Shown: positions 35,736 through 48,628, counted from the first letter of the stretch. The stretch: DNA of 60,000 bases from Tubulanus polymorphus (GCF_964204645.1 NC_134026.1:20418650-20478649), one strand, 5' to 3'. The notes: generated from the sequence alone by a model not told the origin. Translations and numbers: made by a program.

Positions 35736-38164
35736 TAGTTCTTTCAGGTTAGTTCTCTTGTTATGACTTATACATAAGCATTGACAATCAGGTGCGTAGC
35801 CCGTGCAAGTGTGAAGACCCTCCCTGTTCATACGGCGCATTTCGATTATGATAATTAAGCTAATTTCATGCTTTCTTAATCGGAGATAAAGAACATAATC
35901 CATTAAACGACTAGACCATTCAAAAACGAAGTAATTCAATTCACATATGGCTTCTTCCTACAATAAAAAGTGTCACTATCGCAATCAAAATAATCGAAAT
36001 GCATTAGAGATGAAATATTTTGAATTTTAAATATTCAACCATTGGAATAGCAATGTCTTCGTGATTCCTCGTAATTCTTCGTAATTATTCTAAAACGTAA
36101 TCGTAACCGTGATATACGTTGTTTAGTATACGTCGTTTTTAATCTCCGGGAAACACATGCACGCTATTCCCGCCTGCAACCATGGCATTCTATTGTCCGG
36201 ATCTGTCGCGCTTGACAGCTTCGCACACGAACCTCCAAATATCGTCTTGCCTCTGACAAATACATATTTGATATCATACTGCATTGCTCAGATTCCCGTC
36301 GACACCACGCGCACGACGATTTACGCGCATCATATAACCAAATAAACCGATACAAAAGAGTTTTCAATTTCTTCCATTGTGTCGGCTGTGAAAAATGAAC
36401 ATATTAACCAATTTGGTATCATTTTCGTATAATCGGTTCAGGCCACGAATAGAATATGAGTTCTTTTCGCATTAGGTCGCATGAAAATCCGTTTTGATAT
36501 GTTGAACGTATTACAAACATTTTCGAAGTGGCTCCAATCGGTGATGTCAATATGATAAGATACTGAATGTACATTATATCCATGTCGATCTATGGATCGA
36601 ATAACAGATTATTAGAGATATTGGTGGTTTTGAGAAGAAAACGATTGGAAATATTCAGAAATCCGATTTGAAGATTTTGACTTCGAATTTTGAATCTATA
36701 CGGGTATAATCTTAAAAACAACATGTGTATTTATATGTATATAGCATGTACATGAAAAAATCTTGATAATTGTTTATCTATTTTATTATAACGATTAAGA
36801 ATAAGATATAGACATTTTAGGCTGGCATCCCCCCATTAGTGGAAAGGTGGAATTGCTCCAACTGGTGATGGATGCACAGTTGCATGCGAAACGTCACGAC
36901 GATTTCAAAGACATCCTTTTAGATAGAATTTCAATTTTTCAATGAGGGACATTTTCAATCGATTATAACGAGATCTCACCGAATCTGAATATCGGACATT
37001 CACGCGCTTTACCGCCCATCCCCCACATCGCGTGTCGCGTTACATGAATACGACTCTCCCTCCTAAAAGTGTCGTACTGCGATAAAAACGAATCGAACGT
37101 CATATTTCATCGTTTCACATGTCAGAATTATATACCTTTATAGATCGGTGTAACACCGCGCAAAAGAGAAATCTTACCGCCCAACGAGTGTTGTTTTTTC
37201 TCTTTGATTTCTTTTTTTCGAAAGGCATTTTTGCGGATTTTTTTTCACTCGATTCATCACGCGTTTCTCGCCTGTCTCTCATGTGTCATTCTTGCTTTGA
37301 TGCGTGTAGACTTAATTCGCTGAACGCGCCTTAAGCCTTAATTATTATCAGTCTATACAATATCGGGGGATCATTCACCTCTTTTTATTTCATTCGCTGT
37401 TAGATATACAACACCTTGCGTAGAAGACGTGCCTTTTACGTTATATCAAAGGTAATCAAATACGCGCTTCGACTGATAAATTCATGCGCCGGATCCGAAA
37501 ATAGAAGCGCAATTCTACAGCGCGTAGTCGAAAGCGAACTGAATGAAGACTCATGACTCAGTGACATTATAAACAGGAAGAAAGTGATCGAAAAAATCAT
37601 GACCAAACGCGAGACGGTAAACTGCAATGGGAGAACTGAGATTTGCATTTGAAGATTTAAATGCCAGCATGAAACAAAACAATCACCCGCAAATGCATAC
37701 ATCGTCGTCCTTGCGAGAGCTCGTAAGATATAATTAGGTTATCGAAGTTAGAAGAAAATATGTTTTTTTGTTGTTGGTAATTATCAATGTCTATACGCTT
37801 ATGGATTTTCACTGTATCTAAAATTACATAATCGCGTTAGAATCCAGTTCCAGACAGTTGTTTGGAAGGTGAAATAAAAACCAGAAAAAAAATTGATTCG
37901 GAAACGTGCTCGGTGGACATTTTTTGCTGCTTGCGTGGGTTTCAAGCTAGTATATATGAATCATACTATTTCTATCTATTCAATCACGCCCCGATATTTG
38001 ATAGCTCTGTTTATCGGCACTGATACAAGTAAAACGACGCGCGCAACAGCGTCACACGAACACTGAAGAAAAAAAGGAACAAACGAATCGTTGTACCAGC
38101 AATTGATGTAAGCAATGAGCAGATGTTTGTTTGTTTGCGAACAATTTGGTTCAACGTGAAATGT
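35736..38164. other. Non-coding stretch, nothing named
   Basis: Short ORFs without domains. The hairpin motif described separately lies at 36867-36897. Confidence 0.4.
36867..36897 (+). ncRNA. Structured motif: GAT, 18-nt hairpin, GAAACGTCA
   Basis: GAT (36867) is followed by 18 bases able to form an ATGCA/TGCAT hairpin, then GAAACGTCACG (36888). Spacing equals that at 22818 and 28165, while the stem bases differ. See the finding on this motif. Function is not shown. Confidence 0.3.
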
Positions 38165-38250
38165 TTTTGTATAATAATAATGTTTATTTCGTCAAAGTTT
38201 TTACACTTGTATGACAATAATAATAAACTGAACAAAATTATAAATACAGA
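38165..38250 (-). mobile_element. Possible LINE 3' tail (minus strand)
   Basis: Read on the minus strand, GAAATAAACATTATTATTAT resembles the AATAAA plus ATT-repeat tail of the fragment at 42245. No coding remnant is attached, so a chance AT-rich match is possible. Confidence 0.3.
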
Positions 38251-38749
38251 TGGCGTTACGTTTTCACAATACAATATCTTAATTGATATAGATAAGTAAT
38301 TATTTAAATCATTTAATTAGTGTCGCTTAGGAGAGATCTTCTGTGTCTGAACATCCCTAACAAATATTTTCCAATATTAGTTAATCTGCCGATCGACTGC
38401 GAGCAGTTGTATCAGACATGCACCAAAGTTTCAAAGTTTATTGCTCGACAAACGACATTTGCACAGAGAAGATAAATACGAACACTATGGAACACCAGTA
38501 CCGAAGTGTCGTCAGAATTTTTGCACACCGCGCATGTCAGTTATGCTCTCTAATACGACACAGCAGCAATAATTAGGATTAGTAATACGGTTCGAGCCCC
38601 ACCATGAAATCAAATTAGATCTAATCCAACGGCAAATTTATTCTTAAAACGCCATTTAAAAAGAAGTGACCACCAGTTTACAAAAGGGCCGTGCGTTTGT
38701 ATAGCTGCATTAACCTAGAGAGATTTTTCGAGATCGTTGTTAGTTACAC
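38251..38749. other. Non-coding stretch, nothing recognised
   Basis: A GGTTCGAGCCCCACC word at about 38589 resembles a tRNA B box, but no A box lies at the right distance. No gene was seen. Confidence 0.4.
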
Positions 38750-39013
38750 AAGCATGGGCGGATATATGGGTGTTCTATGGGGTCCGGACCTGTGCTTTCC
38801 CATTGAGGTGGCCCTTTTCGCCAAGGTAGAGATCGTTAAACCCTGAATATTTTACACACATCCTTTCGGATGCTATTTTCGGATGCATTTCTTCAAAAAT
38901 ATATAAGACCAAGAGCCCCGATGGAGGCCCTTGACTTGGCAGCATTATTCGAGAAATCATCTTCCTTTTCTTTTGGACCCCGGCCGACGACTTTTCTTAG
39001 ATCCGCCCTGCTT
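38750..39013. mobile_element. TIR element of about 264 bp, unclassified
   Basis: AAGCATGGGCGGATATATGG at the left is matched by the reverse complement of the right end, AAGCAGGGCGGATCTAAG, and both ends carry a GGGGTCC word further in. No target duplication is obvious and there is no coding capacity. Confidence 0.7.
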
Positions 39014-39204
39014 AGTGATAGCAACATGGAGCTTTGATACGCGAGTCCATGAAATCTAATCAAACATTGTGCACAACATGGTTAAACCTCCCCCATCGGT
39101 GAACCGGGTTTAGAAACTGCTTTTATAACTTAACCCCCTTTTTAACGTATAGTATAAGAGTCGACTGATAATATAATCTACCTGGTCCTGGAATACCGCT
39201 AAGC

Positions 39205-39290
39205 ATGTACACGCAGCGGTAGAGTACTACCCTTACATAGAAGCAGGTGAGTGTAATTTATCATGGGTTCAAAATGCAACCTTAACCCGA
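39205..39290 (+). repeat. tRNA-like sequence, possible SINE head
   Basis: CAGCGGTAGAGTA (39214) resembles a tRNA A box and D arm, and GGGTTCAAAAT (about 39265) a B box, about 52 bases apart as in a tRNA. The acceptor and anticodon stems do not pair well, so it is not called a working tRNA gene. It may be a SINE remnant. Confidence 0.3.
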
Positions 39291-40464
39291 ACGTCGAAAA
39301 CAAATTGGGAACGATAAACGCAAAGTGTCAACAAAATCAACTAATGGTACGTTCACACAACATCATCAGTGCCGTTTGTCAAGCGCAGCTCAGCAAACAA
39401 CGGGGATTCCAGAAATAACAGCAAAAAAGACACGTTTAGCGTCGATCGTTCCATTCAGTGGATATAAAATCATCATTCATTCTATCTATCCAATTCCGTG
39501 ATTCATTTGAAACGAGCGTCGCGCGCATGAAAGCGAGATTCATTGAAAAAAGGTTGAAAATTTATTTTTTTCTCTATCAAATGTGAATTTATGAATTATG
39601 TAGATGCGTCTAACCAGGCTAAATCAAACTATTTCTAACGACGAATTTTTAACAATTCAACCGTGGATGTAGGTCGAGAGCCTTTCGGTGGTCTCTGCTG
39701 GTTTGAATGCGGCGTATAGGACGCAATTCACATCAGGACCTTTCGTCCATCGTGACGGTGGCAGACACAACCTCCCGAGGGTGTGGGTCGGGTCAATCTG
39801 CAAAGCCCGTGCCCAGGGGGTGCACCAACTGAAAGAGTGACAGGAGTGAATCACCGATGACGTCACTATCGTGATCAAGACGGCAGTGATAGTCGAAATA
39901 CTTGACGTATAAAGTCTCTACCTAATACATCCAGAGTTTAGTTTAAAATGTGAACTTGTTTTTAATCATAATCATCGACAAAAACCAATGAATAATGTGA
40001 ATAATGGAATATGTTGGGGGAATTTTTACGTAATTTTTATTGTGCCGCGTGTTCCAGTATCTGGCATACCGATTCGAACTAAATTTATAATGAGATCGGT
40101 CCCGAGATGAAACCTCATTCTTATGAAATCCAGGCCTAATGTTACCAGGAAAAACAACGCATTTGAAACGAAGATACGCATTTCATTCCCCAGCGTCAGT
40201 GACCGTCTCATCGGAGAAATTACCCGCCTACGAAGCCAATTTGCCTGATTAGGCATATGGAGGTTAGGGAGGTACGATGCATCGGAGACTACAGTATTTC
40301 ACTTAAAGAATCGTGGGTTCATCGCGCAATGATTAGTTGTCTGATATCAATTGGAATGTCATAACCCCGTCAACGATAAGCATATTCGTTTACTACTTAC
40401 ATTCAAAGCCCCAGTTACGTGGCCGTGAATTAAAAAGTGATCCAAGTAAATCTTTAGACTGGGC
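39291..40464. other. Non-coding stretch, nothing recognised
   Basis: A GC-richer segment at 39657-39878 is open on the minus strand for 73 codons but shows no domain. Confidence 0.4.
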
Positions 40465-40676
40465 TTAAATTTTCAGGTTGGTTAGATTACGATGATAAAC
40501 TGATCTCTAAATCTTAGTTATAACACTGATATACACAAAATGAAAGTTATCTTAAATCTTTAGGTTGGTATTAAATTGTCGGGTTGGTTATAGAACGATG
40601 ATAAACTGGTCTTAAAGTCTAATTTGTAACACTTAAATATATAGGATAAACTGAGATCGGCAGTATGTATCTGGAG
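40465..40676. repeat. Two-copy tandem repeat, period about 106 bp
   Basis: The units start at 40465 and 40571. Each carries TTAAATT(T/G)TC, GGTTGGTTA and ACGATGATAAACTG in the same order, followed by an AACACT-ATATA segment. The copies have diverged clearly, so the duplication is not recent. Confidence 0.75.
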
Positions 40677-41560
40677 GCATAACAGCAAACCCATACATCT
40701 AAGTGTCACTGCGCAAACGAACGCGAAGAATGAGCTTTTGCACCCTATAAATCACAGAAATGGACAGGCGATATCAACATTCAGAATGTTAAAACAAAAT
40801 TCACACAAACATGATAATTTTATTCATTAATGCATTGTTGATGCATTATCGGTGTGCATGCACTGTGACCTAGGCGAAATGCATCAGCTTGAAACAAAAA
40901 ACAGTTATATGTACGTGAACATTTTAGAAATCGCTGATTTTCAAAACCTCTTGAAAACAAGGGATAAATGAAATTGACTTCGGCGTTGGATAACATCGAT
41001 ATCAACATGCTCAGAACCATACTTCAGTCAAGTGCGGACCAGCTGGTCGCTACTGGCGCCATAGTCATACAACGGGTGTACTCTTTAATCGATCATTTTC
41101 TCTCTTTTTTGAATTGTTTAACTTTCTTGTGACCTTAAATCTATGATTTTCTGTAAAATAAATTGAAATTGAAAATTGAAATCAGAACGGAGAATCCGGT
41201 TGCCTCCGATCGTACTCTATCATTGGTCACGACGTGACCTTTCGGAGCCAACCGGAGATTTCGGATGGAGACTTCGGAGGTCATAAAAGAGTACGCCCAC
41301 GTACACTTCGATTCATCGACATAGCCCAAAAATTCGACGATACACATCGTGGCGGCCTGTGATTTGGCACTTTTATATTTCGCGAGGAAATATCGTGTCG
41401 ATACAACCCGGGCGGACTGATGATTCGGTTAACTCTGAACGCAAATTTCTCGTTAATCATAAACACTAAACGCTAATCAAATTTGACGCGAGTGAATTGA
41501 ATATCAAATTGTTCATGAAACGCGCGACGAAGCGTCGACGAAGCCGTCAACATCATCATC
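40677..41560. other. Non-coding stretch, nothing recognised
   Basis: Short minus-strand ORFs (61-68 codons) lack domains. Confidence 0.4.
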
Positions 41561-42240
41561 GGCGAACTTCGGTTATCGGAGTAAGTCGACTACGGACGAA
41601 GTAAGTGAAACCGAATGACAGTTAGTCGGAACTATAGTCCGCAAATTGTCGAAAAAACTTCGGTTGTCGGCGTAAGTCAAAAATCTAGTTGAACTAAATA
41701 AAACCGAATGACAAATAGTCGGAATAGTCCGGAAGAAATTGGCGGCCAAGGCGAACTTCGGTTATCGGAATTAGTCGACTACGGTCGAACCAAATGAAAC
41801 CAAATGTCAGTTAGTCGGAACTATGGTTCAGAAATGAGCGGAATGAGCGTGGTTGTAATAGTTCGGATCTAGGTTCAAGATGGCCGTCACTGTGAAATAC
41901 GTTACGACTGAATTAAGCGCGTTCGTTTTTTTTTACCACTAGTCGACTAACTACGAAAACCGAAGTTTGCCCAAGGGATGTATGTGGTTCGGAGTTATTT
42001 CCAAGATGGCCGACCCTGTTAAACTGTGTTATACGACTGAATTATGGTGCGTTCGGTTTTTAAATCCGACCATTAGTTGACTAACTACGAAAAACCAAAG
42101 TTCAACCATGGGAGTGAGCGCGGTCGCTGCAGTTTGGACCTTGTTCCAAAATGGTCGACACTGAAAATAATGCGTTACGACCGAACTAAGTGCGTCCGGT
42201 TAGTTGCGACCACTAGGCGACTAGCTACGAAAAGCAAAAA
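41561..42240. repeat. Inverted pair of tandem arrays
   Basis: The left array has units starting with AACTTCGGTTATCGG-type sequence at 41565, 41656 and 41754 (period 91-98 bp), with GTCGACTA and CCGAATGACAGTTAGTCGG inside. The right array has units with CAAGATGGCCG at 41876 and 42002 and CAAAATGGTCG at 42147 (period about 126-145 bp). Each right unit ends in ACTAGTCGACTAACTACGAA and CCGAAGTT, the reverse complement of the left unit head. The two arrays therefore share a segment in opposite orientation. The right array stops where a LINE fragment begins. Confidence 0.8.
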
Positions 42241-42244
42241 AGCA

Positions 42245-42625
42245 AAAAATGTATTTCATAACTCATTTCTCCGTTCAATACCTAGTCTTTGGCAAAACCC
42301 CTCAACAGTTTACAAATTTCTAAATCTCTGCGTGAACTTAAATATAAATTCAAAAATACAACAATCTCTAACTATATGATTTAGCTAATTATTCGCCATT
42401 TATTACATTATTGATTTTTCTTTTGTATGAAAGTGAGTGTGTATGTGATTGTGTGATTGTAACAGTGTGTTGTGGTGACCCTTTTTACAAGCATTTCGCT
42501 TCTCGGGCACATCGATATTATAACTTTTATAACGTATTCATATATCTATCTAATTATGTATAAGACTGAATGTTATATTATGTTATAATTTCAATGTAAA
42601 TAAAGATTATTATTATTATTATAAA
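42245..42625 (+). mobile_element. 5'-truncated LINE 3' end with frameshift
   Basis: SFLRSIPSLWQNPSTVYKF is encoded in one frame. A one-base shift near 42325 then continues as KSLRELKYKFKN and runs to a stop just after 42379. This is the usual C-terminal ending of LINE reverse transcriptases (an LW..LP motif, then SL..FK). A 3' UTR follows and ends with AATTTCAATG, AATAAAGATT and an ATT repeat (about 42600-42625). The element differs from the LINE at 1-2294. Confidence 0.75.
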
Positions 42626-45474
42626 GTTTGCCGTGGCTGCCGTGCCGTGGCTTACACCGAAGAATTGAACGTGAATTTTGAGAAGCTTGATGGAAACTCA
42701 TTATCACGCTATAGACGCATCGCCATTGCGATTTTCGCTAGATAGAAAAGGCATTGTCTTTTTGTCGTATGAAAGATGTATTTTTTTTTCTATGCGACGT
42801 TTGTTCGTTTCATCAGGGTTTATCAGCAATTCGTGTTGTTTGTTTTCAATCAGTTCTTTTATTTCATTCGCGTATCGGTTTGCCAGAAGCGACGACGAAC
42901 TTGGCGTTTGCAATGACTGGCAGTCACGGCGCGCGATGGTAATACGAAAACCTTTTGCCGCGATCCATTTTCATTACTTAGCAATTCTTTTTGACCGGAC
43001 TACATCGGCTATTACGCCGTCAGATCGCCATGATTAATTCATTTCCACTCGGTCATTCTTGTGTACGACACAATTTCCCTCGTAAACCGCGGGACTTCGA
43101 CGGACGGAGTCAGGTAAACGAAGCTTAAAAATAAATGGTGTAATGATATTGTCATATCGTGTTTCTCGATGATTTCTTTTGTGTTAACTCTGATTTCCTA
43201 CCACTGGTATATCAACGTCGATCAAGCATAATCGATTTTGAACGCTTATCCGTGACACGACGGAAAGTAAGTGCAAATTGAATTATTCGATCATTGAAAC
43301 TTTGATTTTCTAACGACAGCCCACGGGCAATGAGGCAGAGCCATTAAAGCGTAGAGACGCCGGCTAGATTTTTCAACTTAAAGATATATATTGGATATAC
43401 CGATTTACCCTCGTACAGCCTAAGCTTAAAAGAATCCACTAGACAATCAATGTACGTAGATGTTACGTATCTATGCAGCTATTTATTTACCATAGATATA
43501 TTTGATTTAGATTTGGAGATATGGTGCACAGAATGATAAAAATACGGTGATGATAAGAATTGAGTAAACTCCAAATCAAAATTGCACAGTTAATGTGTAT
43601 ACTTACGTAGAACAAGCTGTCAATACAGCTGTTTGTTCCGTAAAGGGAACATAAGCCAATACAGTATCCATAATTGTGAGCCAATTTACCTGAATGGGTT
43701 TGAATTTTAAAACAAATTGTCAGTCGTGGAGGTTTTGAAATGCAGAGAGCAGCCTTATCGTATGGTCTTAAGGTTCGCGGAACCAGTCTTGACAGTTTAA
43801 CAACACAGACGATGACATTTTGGAGCATGGAAGTTACGGAACATATTTTACTATACTCTGGCGCCGCACGCCTACATAATACGTTTTAGTGAGAACTTGA
43901 AACTCCGCAGTGATACAAAAATGCTGACAGTTCGGCGTGGAGGAGGCGGCTGTAAAACGGGATAGAAAGTAGATTACCATTGAGATCAAGGCGCAGGTGT
44001 TGTCTTAAGCGATACGTTCAATAAATGAATGTGTAATTGACGAGAATGATGCAATAAGCGCCCGGTTCGCAGCGCATCTAAGTCGGCTACGACTTCTACA
44101 AATCACTGCGCCGAATGCATTGATTCCACCAAACTATCTACGACGCCAGATTTCCCAAGACAAGTTACCGTTCTTAAAGCGAATTTGGGCTCGATGAGAG
44201 GTTCGCTATTATCTCTTATTAGCTTTCTAAATCATTCTACCGTCCTCCAGAATACTCACCACTAAATCTCCATTTTACATTAGCTATTGCCGCACGTAAC
44301 AAAACAACAATCAACTTCACATTCAGATCATACGCCGAGAGATAAAAAAGCTTCATCAACCACTCGGCCTCGCTTCCTGGCTTTTCAGACGCCATTCCTT
44401 CGCGGAAATGACTAACGTCGTTGGTTAAACGGCGGTCGAGTATTCGATATGTTCAGTACCGAATAAGTCCGTTTTTATTTAAAAGATAGTGTCCTGTGTG
44501 ATCCCGCCGGCCTCGCGGATGCTTTGAGAGAGTAGATAAAAGAATATTTATGTTCTGCGACGCTTCTTTAGTTTTTGTTTGTGTATGAATGTCGAATCTA
44601 TCGTATAATGGAATCACGTCATTTTTGCTTCCCGTAAAACACTTTACAATGAGCTGTGTGTATGGTACACAAAAGGCTGGTACTGACATCGTGAAGGTGT
44701 TCGGCCAATATTTCATAACGCGATGACTCTTTCCGTTGCGTGTGCAAGTGCATCCAATAAAAAGGATGAACGGGATTAGTCACATAACCTCGACCAGCAT
44801 CCTAGCGGAATTTATGGCATATCATGGCTGGTCATTGGACTGTGGCAATGCGTGACGATAATTCGCACTTCGTCGTAAATTACCGGTGCAACTATCACAC
44901 ACGGCGTATCTTACGCAGACTCCGATTACAACGTAACGTCTTATTACGCGAATGGACCGACTTAGCATATTAAGACAAAATGCGATCCATTCCGATGTTC
45001 GTTTTATGTACACAAAATTGTCGTGTACGGCAGGGTAATTCGGCATTCTATACAGACGCTGCTACAGTGATGATGTATAGTAGTTTGAAGCGCTTTGTGT
45101 GTGACGCATCGAGACAAGCACTCTTCTCTCTCGCACACAACTGCCAGGAGACAAGGTCTTCTGATGAATTGTCGTCTGAATGCCCTCAGTGAATGATTAT
45201 CAACCATTTACTGGCAGTTATACGAATTTGTACATATATAATTCGAATGCACATTCGTTCACGGGTAGGTAGCCGTGTCATTAAGATCCTGTTAAACCCC
45301 CAAGTATGTCTTAAGGCACTGGTCAAACATCTATTTGCTAATGATTAATGCGCATTGCGTTTGGATGATGGGTTGATACATTTAACCCTTTACAGGCTGA
45401 GTCCGTTATCACATCGCAATTCAATCAGAAGAAAACCATTTTTTTGATGGAGTTTAATGAGTTAAATCTGAACT
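42626..45474. other. Non-coding stretch with one possible exon
   Basis: No transposon ends were seen. Apart from the minus-strand ORF at 42704-42913, the ORFs here show nothing protein-like. Confidence 0.4.
42704..42913 (-). CDS. Unidentified ORF, possible exon
   Basis: A 69-codon minus-strand frame with a charged, helix-prone composition (NRYANEIKELIENKQHELL, then NPDETNKRRIEKKIHL) that looks more protein-like than its neighbours. No known domain is recognised. It ends in a stop, so it could be a 3' terminal exon, and an AG just upstream of the hydrophilic part could be an acceptor. It may equally be chance. Confidence 0.2.
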   Translation of the reverse strand: MQTPSSSSLLANRYANEIKELIENKQHELLINPDETNKRRIEKKIHLSYDKKTMPFLSSENRNGDASIA

Positions 45475-45648
45475 CGGAACTGTTGAACTGGACCCTGAAT
45501 TCTGTCTTGTTGAGCCACTATATTTACCAAAGTTCTTTGGTTCACGATCTTTTCCGTCCCCACACCTCGTTTGTGGAATAACTTGCCAATGCACATCCAG
45601 TACCAACCATCTGTGGAGACTTTTAATGCAAGCACTTTTAGATACTAA
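45475..45648 (+). mobile_element. LINE C-terminal remnant
   Basis: The codons from 45565 read PRLWNNLPMHIQYQPSVETF and end at TAA 45646-45648. This is the typical LINE reverse transcriptase C-terminal block (RLWNxLP..., then VETF). The preceding SRSFPSPH lies one frame off, so there is a frameshift near 45560. No tail repeat is clear. The fragment is short and dead. Confidence 0.65.
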
Positions 45649-47170
45649 ATCATCTTTATCATTGTTATGGTAGCCTTGCAAAGTCCAATGAAATTCAATC
45701 GTACTTGTATTCGGATTTTCTTATCTAGATTCGAACAGGAACAGTCCGTTTTAAAGGCTTCTTTTGTTTTCATCTACATACTGGTCAGGTAACGAAACGG
45801 ATTTTCGACTAGATAAGAAAGTCATTACACTCGATTGTCACCCACATCATGCTCTGATTACTGGATGGTAAGGCAATTTCGAAAACGAATCGCAAGGTGG
45901 AACGCGCGACGAATCAGCTCATTTATTAAAGCAAAATAACTTACGGGGATAACATCTCGCAAACCTCCTAAGACGCGTGGTCAGCATGACCCCGAGACAC
46001 TTTGTTATTTGCGTATCGATTGCCAGAGGAAATGAGGACGTTTGAGAAATGCGCTTTTCAAAGCCGATAGTCTGCCAAGGGAATAACAAAGTAATACGGT
46101 AAAGATCATAAAGCGCAGCCGACCACAAGCAAATAATTTAATCTTGTTGATATAACGGCGAGGCACATGTGTGGAGTCGGTTGAAATGGCGCGAGTGATG
46201 GCACCGTAGTCAAAAAGGCAATATATTAAGATCTTCGTTCGGCGTGCACATTTTATTGCAGTTAATAAAACGCAGTTGACCATTTTATGACTTTTATTAA
46301 TATTGGAAATTCAAAAGGTGTTTACACTGTGGTTATATCAAAATTCAAACCAGAACTATGAATGAACTCAAAAGCAATTTCAATTTCTTCCGCCAATCAT
46401 AGAAAAACGGCAATGGGGATCAATGTTATTGTGGCAAATGATGATCCGACAGTAATACCGAGTGCTCGCCGCGCCATCTAGTAGGTTAGTTCGTGTTTTC
46501 GTTGCGAATTGTCGGCCGCACCGAAAAACTTCCAGGACGATATTACGAACGACCTTTCGTGGCCACCATCATATGAAATGGATATCGCGCCAAAGCATTT
46601 TAGTCTCATCTATTTTGCCTCGAATATTTTCGGTTTCTTATTTATCGGCATTTGGTATCGTTTAGAATCTGATAAGCTGTTTTTAGACACTACATCGCAT
46701 ATAAAAACCTTTTGTCGGGAGAGGAACAACAACAATTTAAAGTAAACTAATCCATCACAAACCTCGTCTGATGAAACACACCTGCTGTCTGCACAAGTTT
46801 AACGAAAATTTGATTTACAAGATGACGCGTGAAAAAAAACTGAACAAAATATCTCGATAAATCACGAGGTATACTGTAATTACCGAGATTGATTAACGAC
46901 CGGCATTTACATCGAAAAATCGAATTGATTAGAATTTGTCACGTTCCTAAATCTAAAGGTAGTACCAACATATATACGTACGTAGTTGTATGAAATTGAA
47001 TAACACGTCAAACACGACTTCTCGAAGTAAGGTCATATCATTCCATACAATAAGTTATCAGTAAAGAGTTACAGATCTATGAATTGTGCTGAGTTTCACT
47101 GAACTCCGTTGACATGCCGATTCGCTTTTTTGCTGATCAGTATGACGGGCGATAACCACCAAAATATAGC
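45649..47170. other. Non-coding stretch, nothing recognised
   Basis: Overlapping short ORFs at 45919-46283 (minus) and 46462-46745 (plus) have no domains. Confidence 0.4.
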
Positions 47171-47335
47171 ATTACTTTGAAAGATAACAAAAAGATGATG
47201 AAAAGATAGTGAAAAGATGATGAAAAGATAGTAAAATGATGATAAAAGATAGTGAAATAATGAAAAGATAGTGAAATGATGATAAAAAGACTACAGACAC
47301 GGTGATAAAAGATGAAATGATGGAAAGGTGAAACA
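47171..47335. repeat. Degenerate GATGATGAAAAGATAGTGAAA-type tandem repeat
   Basis: An imperfect purine-rich repeat of units such as GATGATGAAAAGATAGTG. The serine-, isoleucine- and phenylalanine-rich minus-strand ORF across it is a by-product of the repeat. Confidence 0.8.
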
Positions 47336-48628
47336 ATGCAGCACTACATATGAACTGCATGTGAACTTTGATGACTACAAGTCACTGTAGTTGATTAATT
47401 ACTGAATGTATTTCAAGCGTTACGAGTCATTTGAAGGATTAGAATATTTGAGAGAAAATAACTCACCGAAAATTAAGAAACGCAGGTATACATGGCGGGA
47501 AACATTGAATTAAAAGTCATATCCTTTCTACGACAATCTTTGTCACAAAATGAGGAAAGCGTATTGAGAAAAAACAAAAAAGATTATAAATGTAAAATCC
47601 GTTTTAATGAGGAACATTCGAAGTCAAACAGTTTGAAATACGTCTAGATATTACCAATTTCCGTTAATGTCACTATTTCAGACAGCTTTGTCATTAACAT
47701 GCCATTATAAGACTATGCATTAAAATGAACTTATCATTTCGACATCTTTTCATCATCATTTCATGCATAGATTATAACACGTTCTTTCCATTTGTATAAC
47801 TTATTTTCTACCAATTGAAAATTGGCAGGTGATACAGACTATGATACCACGCTCTTTGATACACAGAGAAGTCTAGCTTCAGTTTCCACACAACCTCTCA
47901 CAATTTCTGTCAACATTATGGTACAGATTGCACAGAGCTCCAGTTTCACGAATGCGTATATTTCATTTCAATGTCGCATTCAACAAAGCGAACGAGAAAA
48001 CTCGATTTTCGACACTCGAGATATTCTACAACTGATAAAGTCGTTGCTCGCATTCTTGCGTATCGTCAAACCTATACGCAGTAATTAGGGAGGCGAATGA
48101 TTACAGGTAAGTATAGAAAAAGTATTCAATCATTCTCGCTTCTTTTAAACAGTGATAGATGAATCACACGCTCTACCCAAAAATAAACGACCCGCTAAAT
48201 ATACGCTGTTCATCCGACGTGAATCTTGTGAACGATATTCGCGTTTAGTGTCGAAAATGATGGCGAATAAAGGAGAATGAGTCACTTGAGGTGGAATGCG
48301 TTACAAAACGGTCAGGTCGTTTTTCACCACTTTCAACGCCGCGTTCAACTCTGAGACTAAGAATTTAACAAAAAACCATACCCAAAGTTTGTTTTGATGA
48401 AAGGACATGATATGGAACAGAATGATTTTCAATGTGCCTCTCATATATATCACATAGCCCGAATGGCCAACGTGTCATTCGCAATAGGTTACATGTACAC
48501 ACACAGCCATATTTCAAGTCTATCCTTGATAAATCATGTTTTTTTCACTTCGTGTACATCGATATATAAATAAGTTGATTTCATTTTACTTGATGATTAT
48601 CAGAAAGTACATAAGTGTTTTATAAAGG
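47336..48628. other. Non-coding stretch, nothing recognised
   Basis: An 88-codon plus-strand ORF at 47822-48088 has no domain signature. No transposon ends were seen. Confidence 0.4.

Noticed and set aside
38580-38605. tRNA B box (GGTTCGAGCCCCACC)
   Set aside because: No A box at the required distance and no cloverleaf pairing.
42785-42825. Minus-strand CCTGATGAAACGA near CAAACGTCG as a hammerhead motif
   Set aside because: No hairpin can form between the two words, and the spacing differs from the three consistent loci.
47172-47360. Serine-, phenylalanine- and isoleucine-rich minus-strand ORF resembling a membrane protein
   Set aside because: It is a translation of the degenerate GATGAAAAGATAGT repeat.
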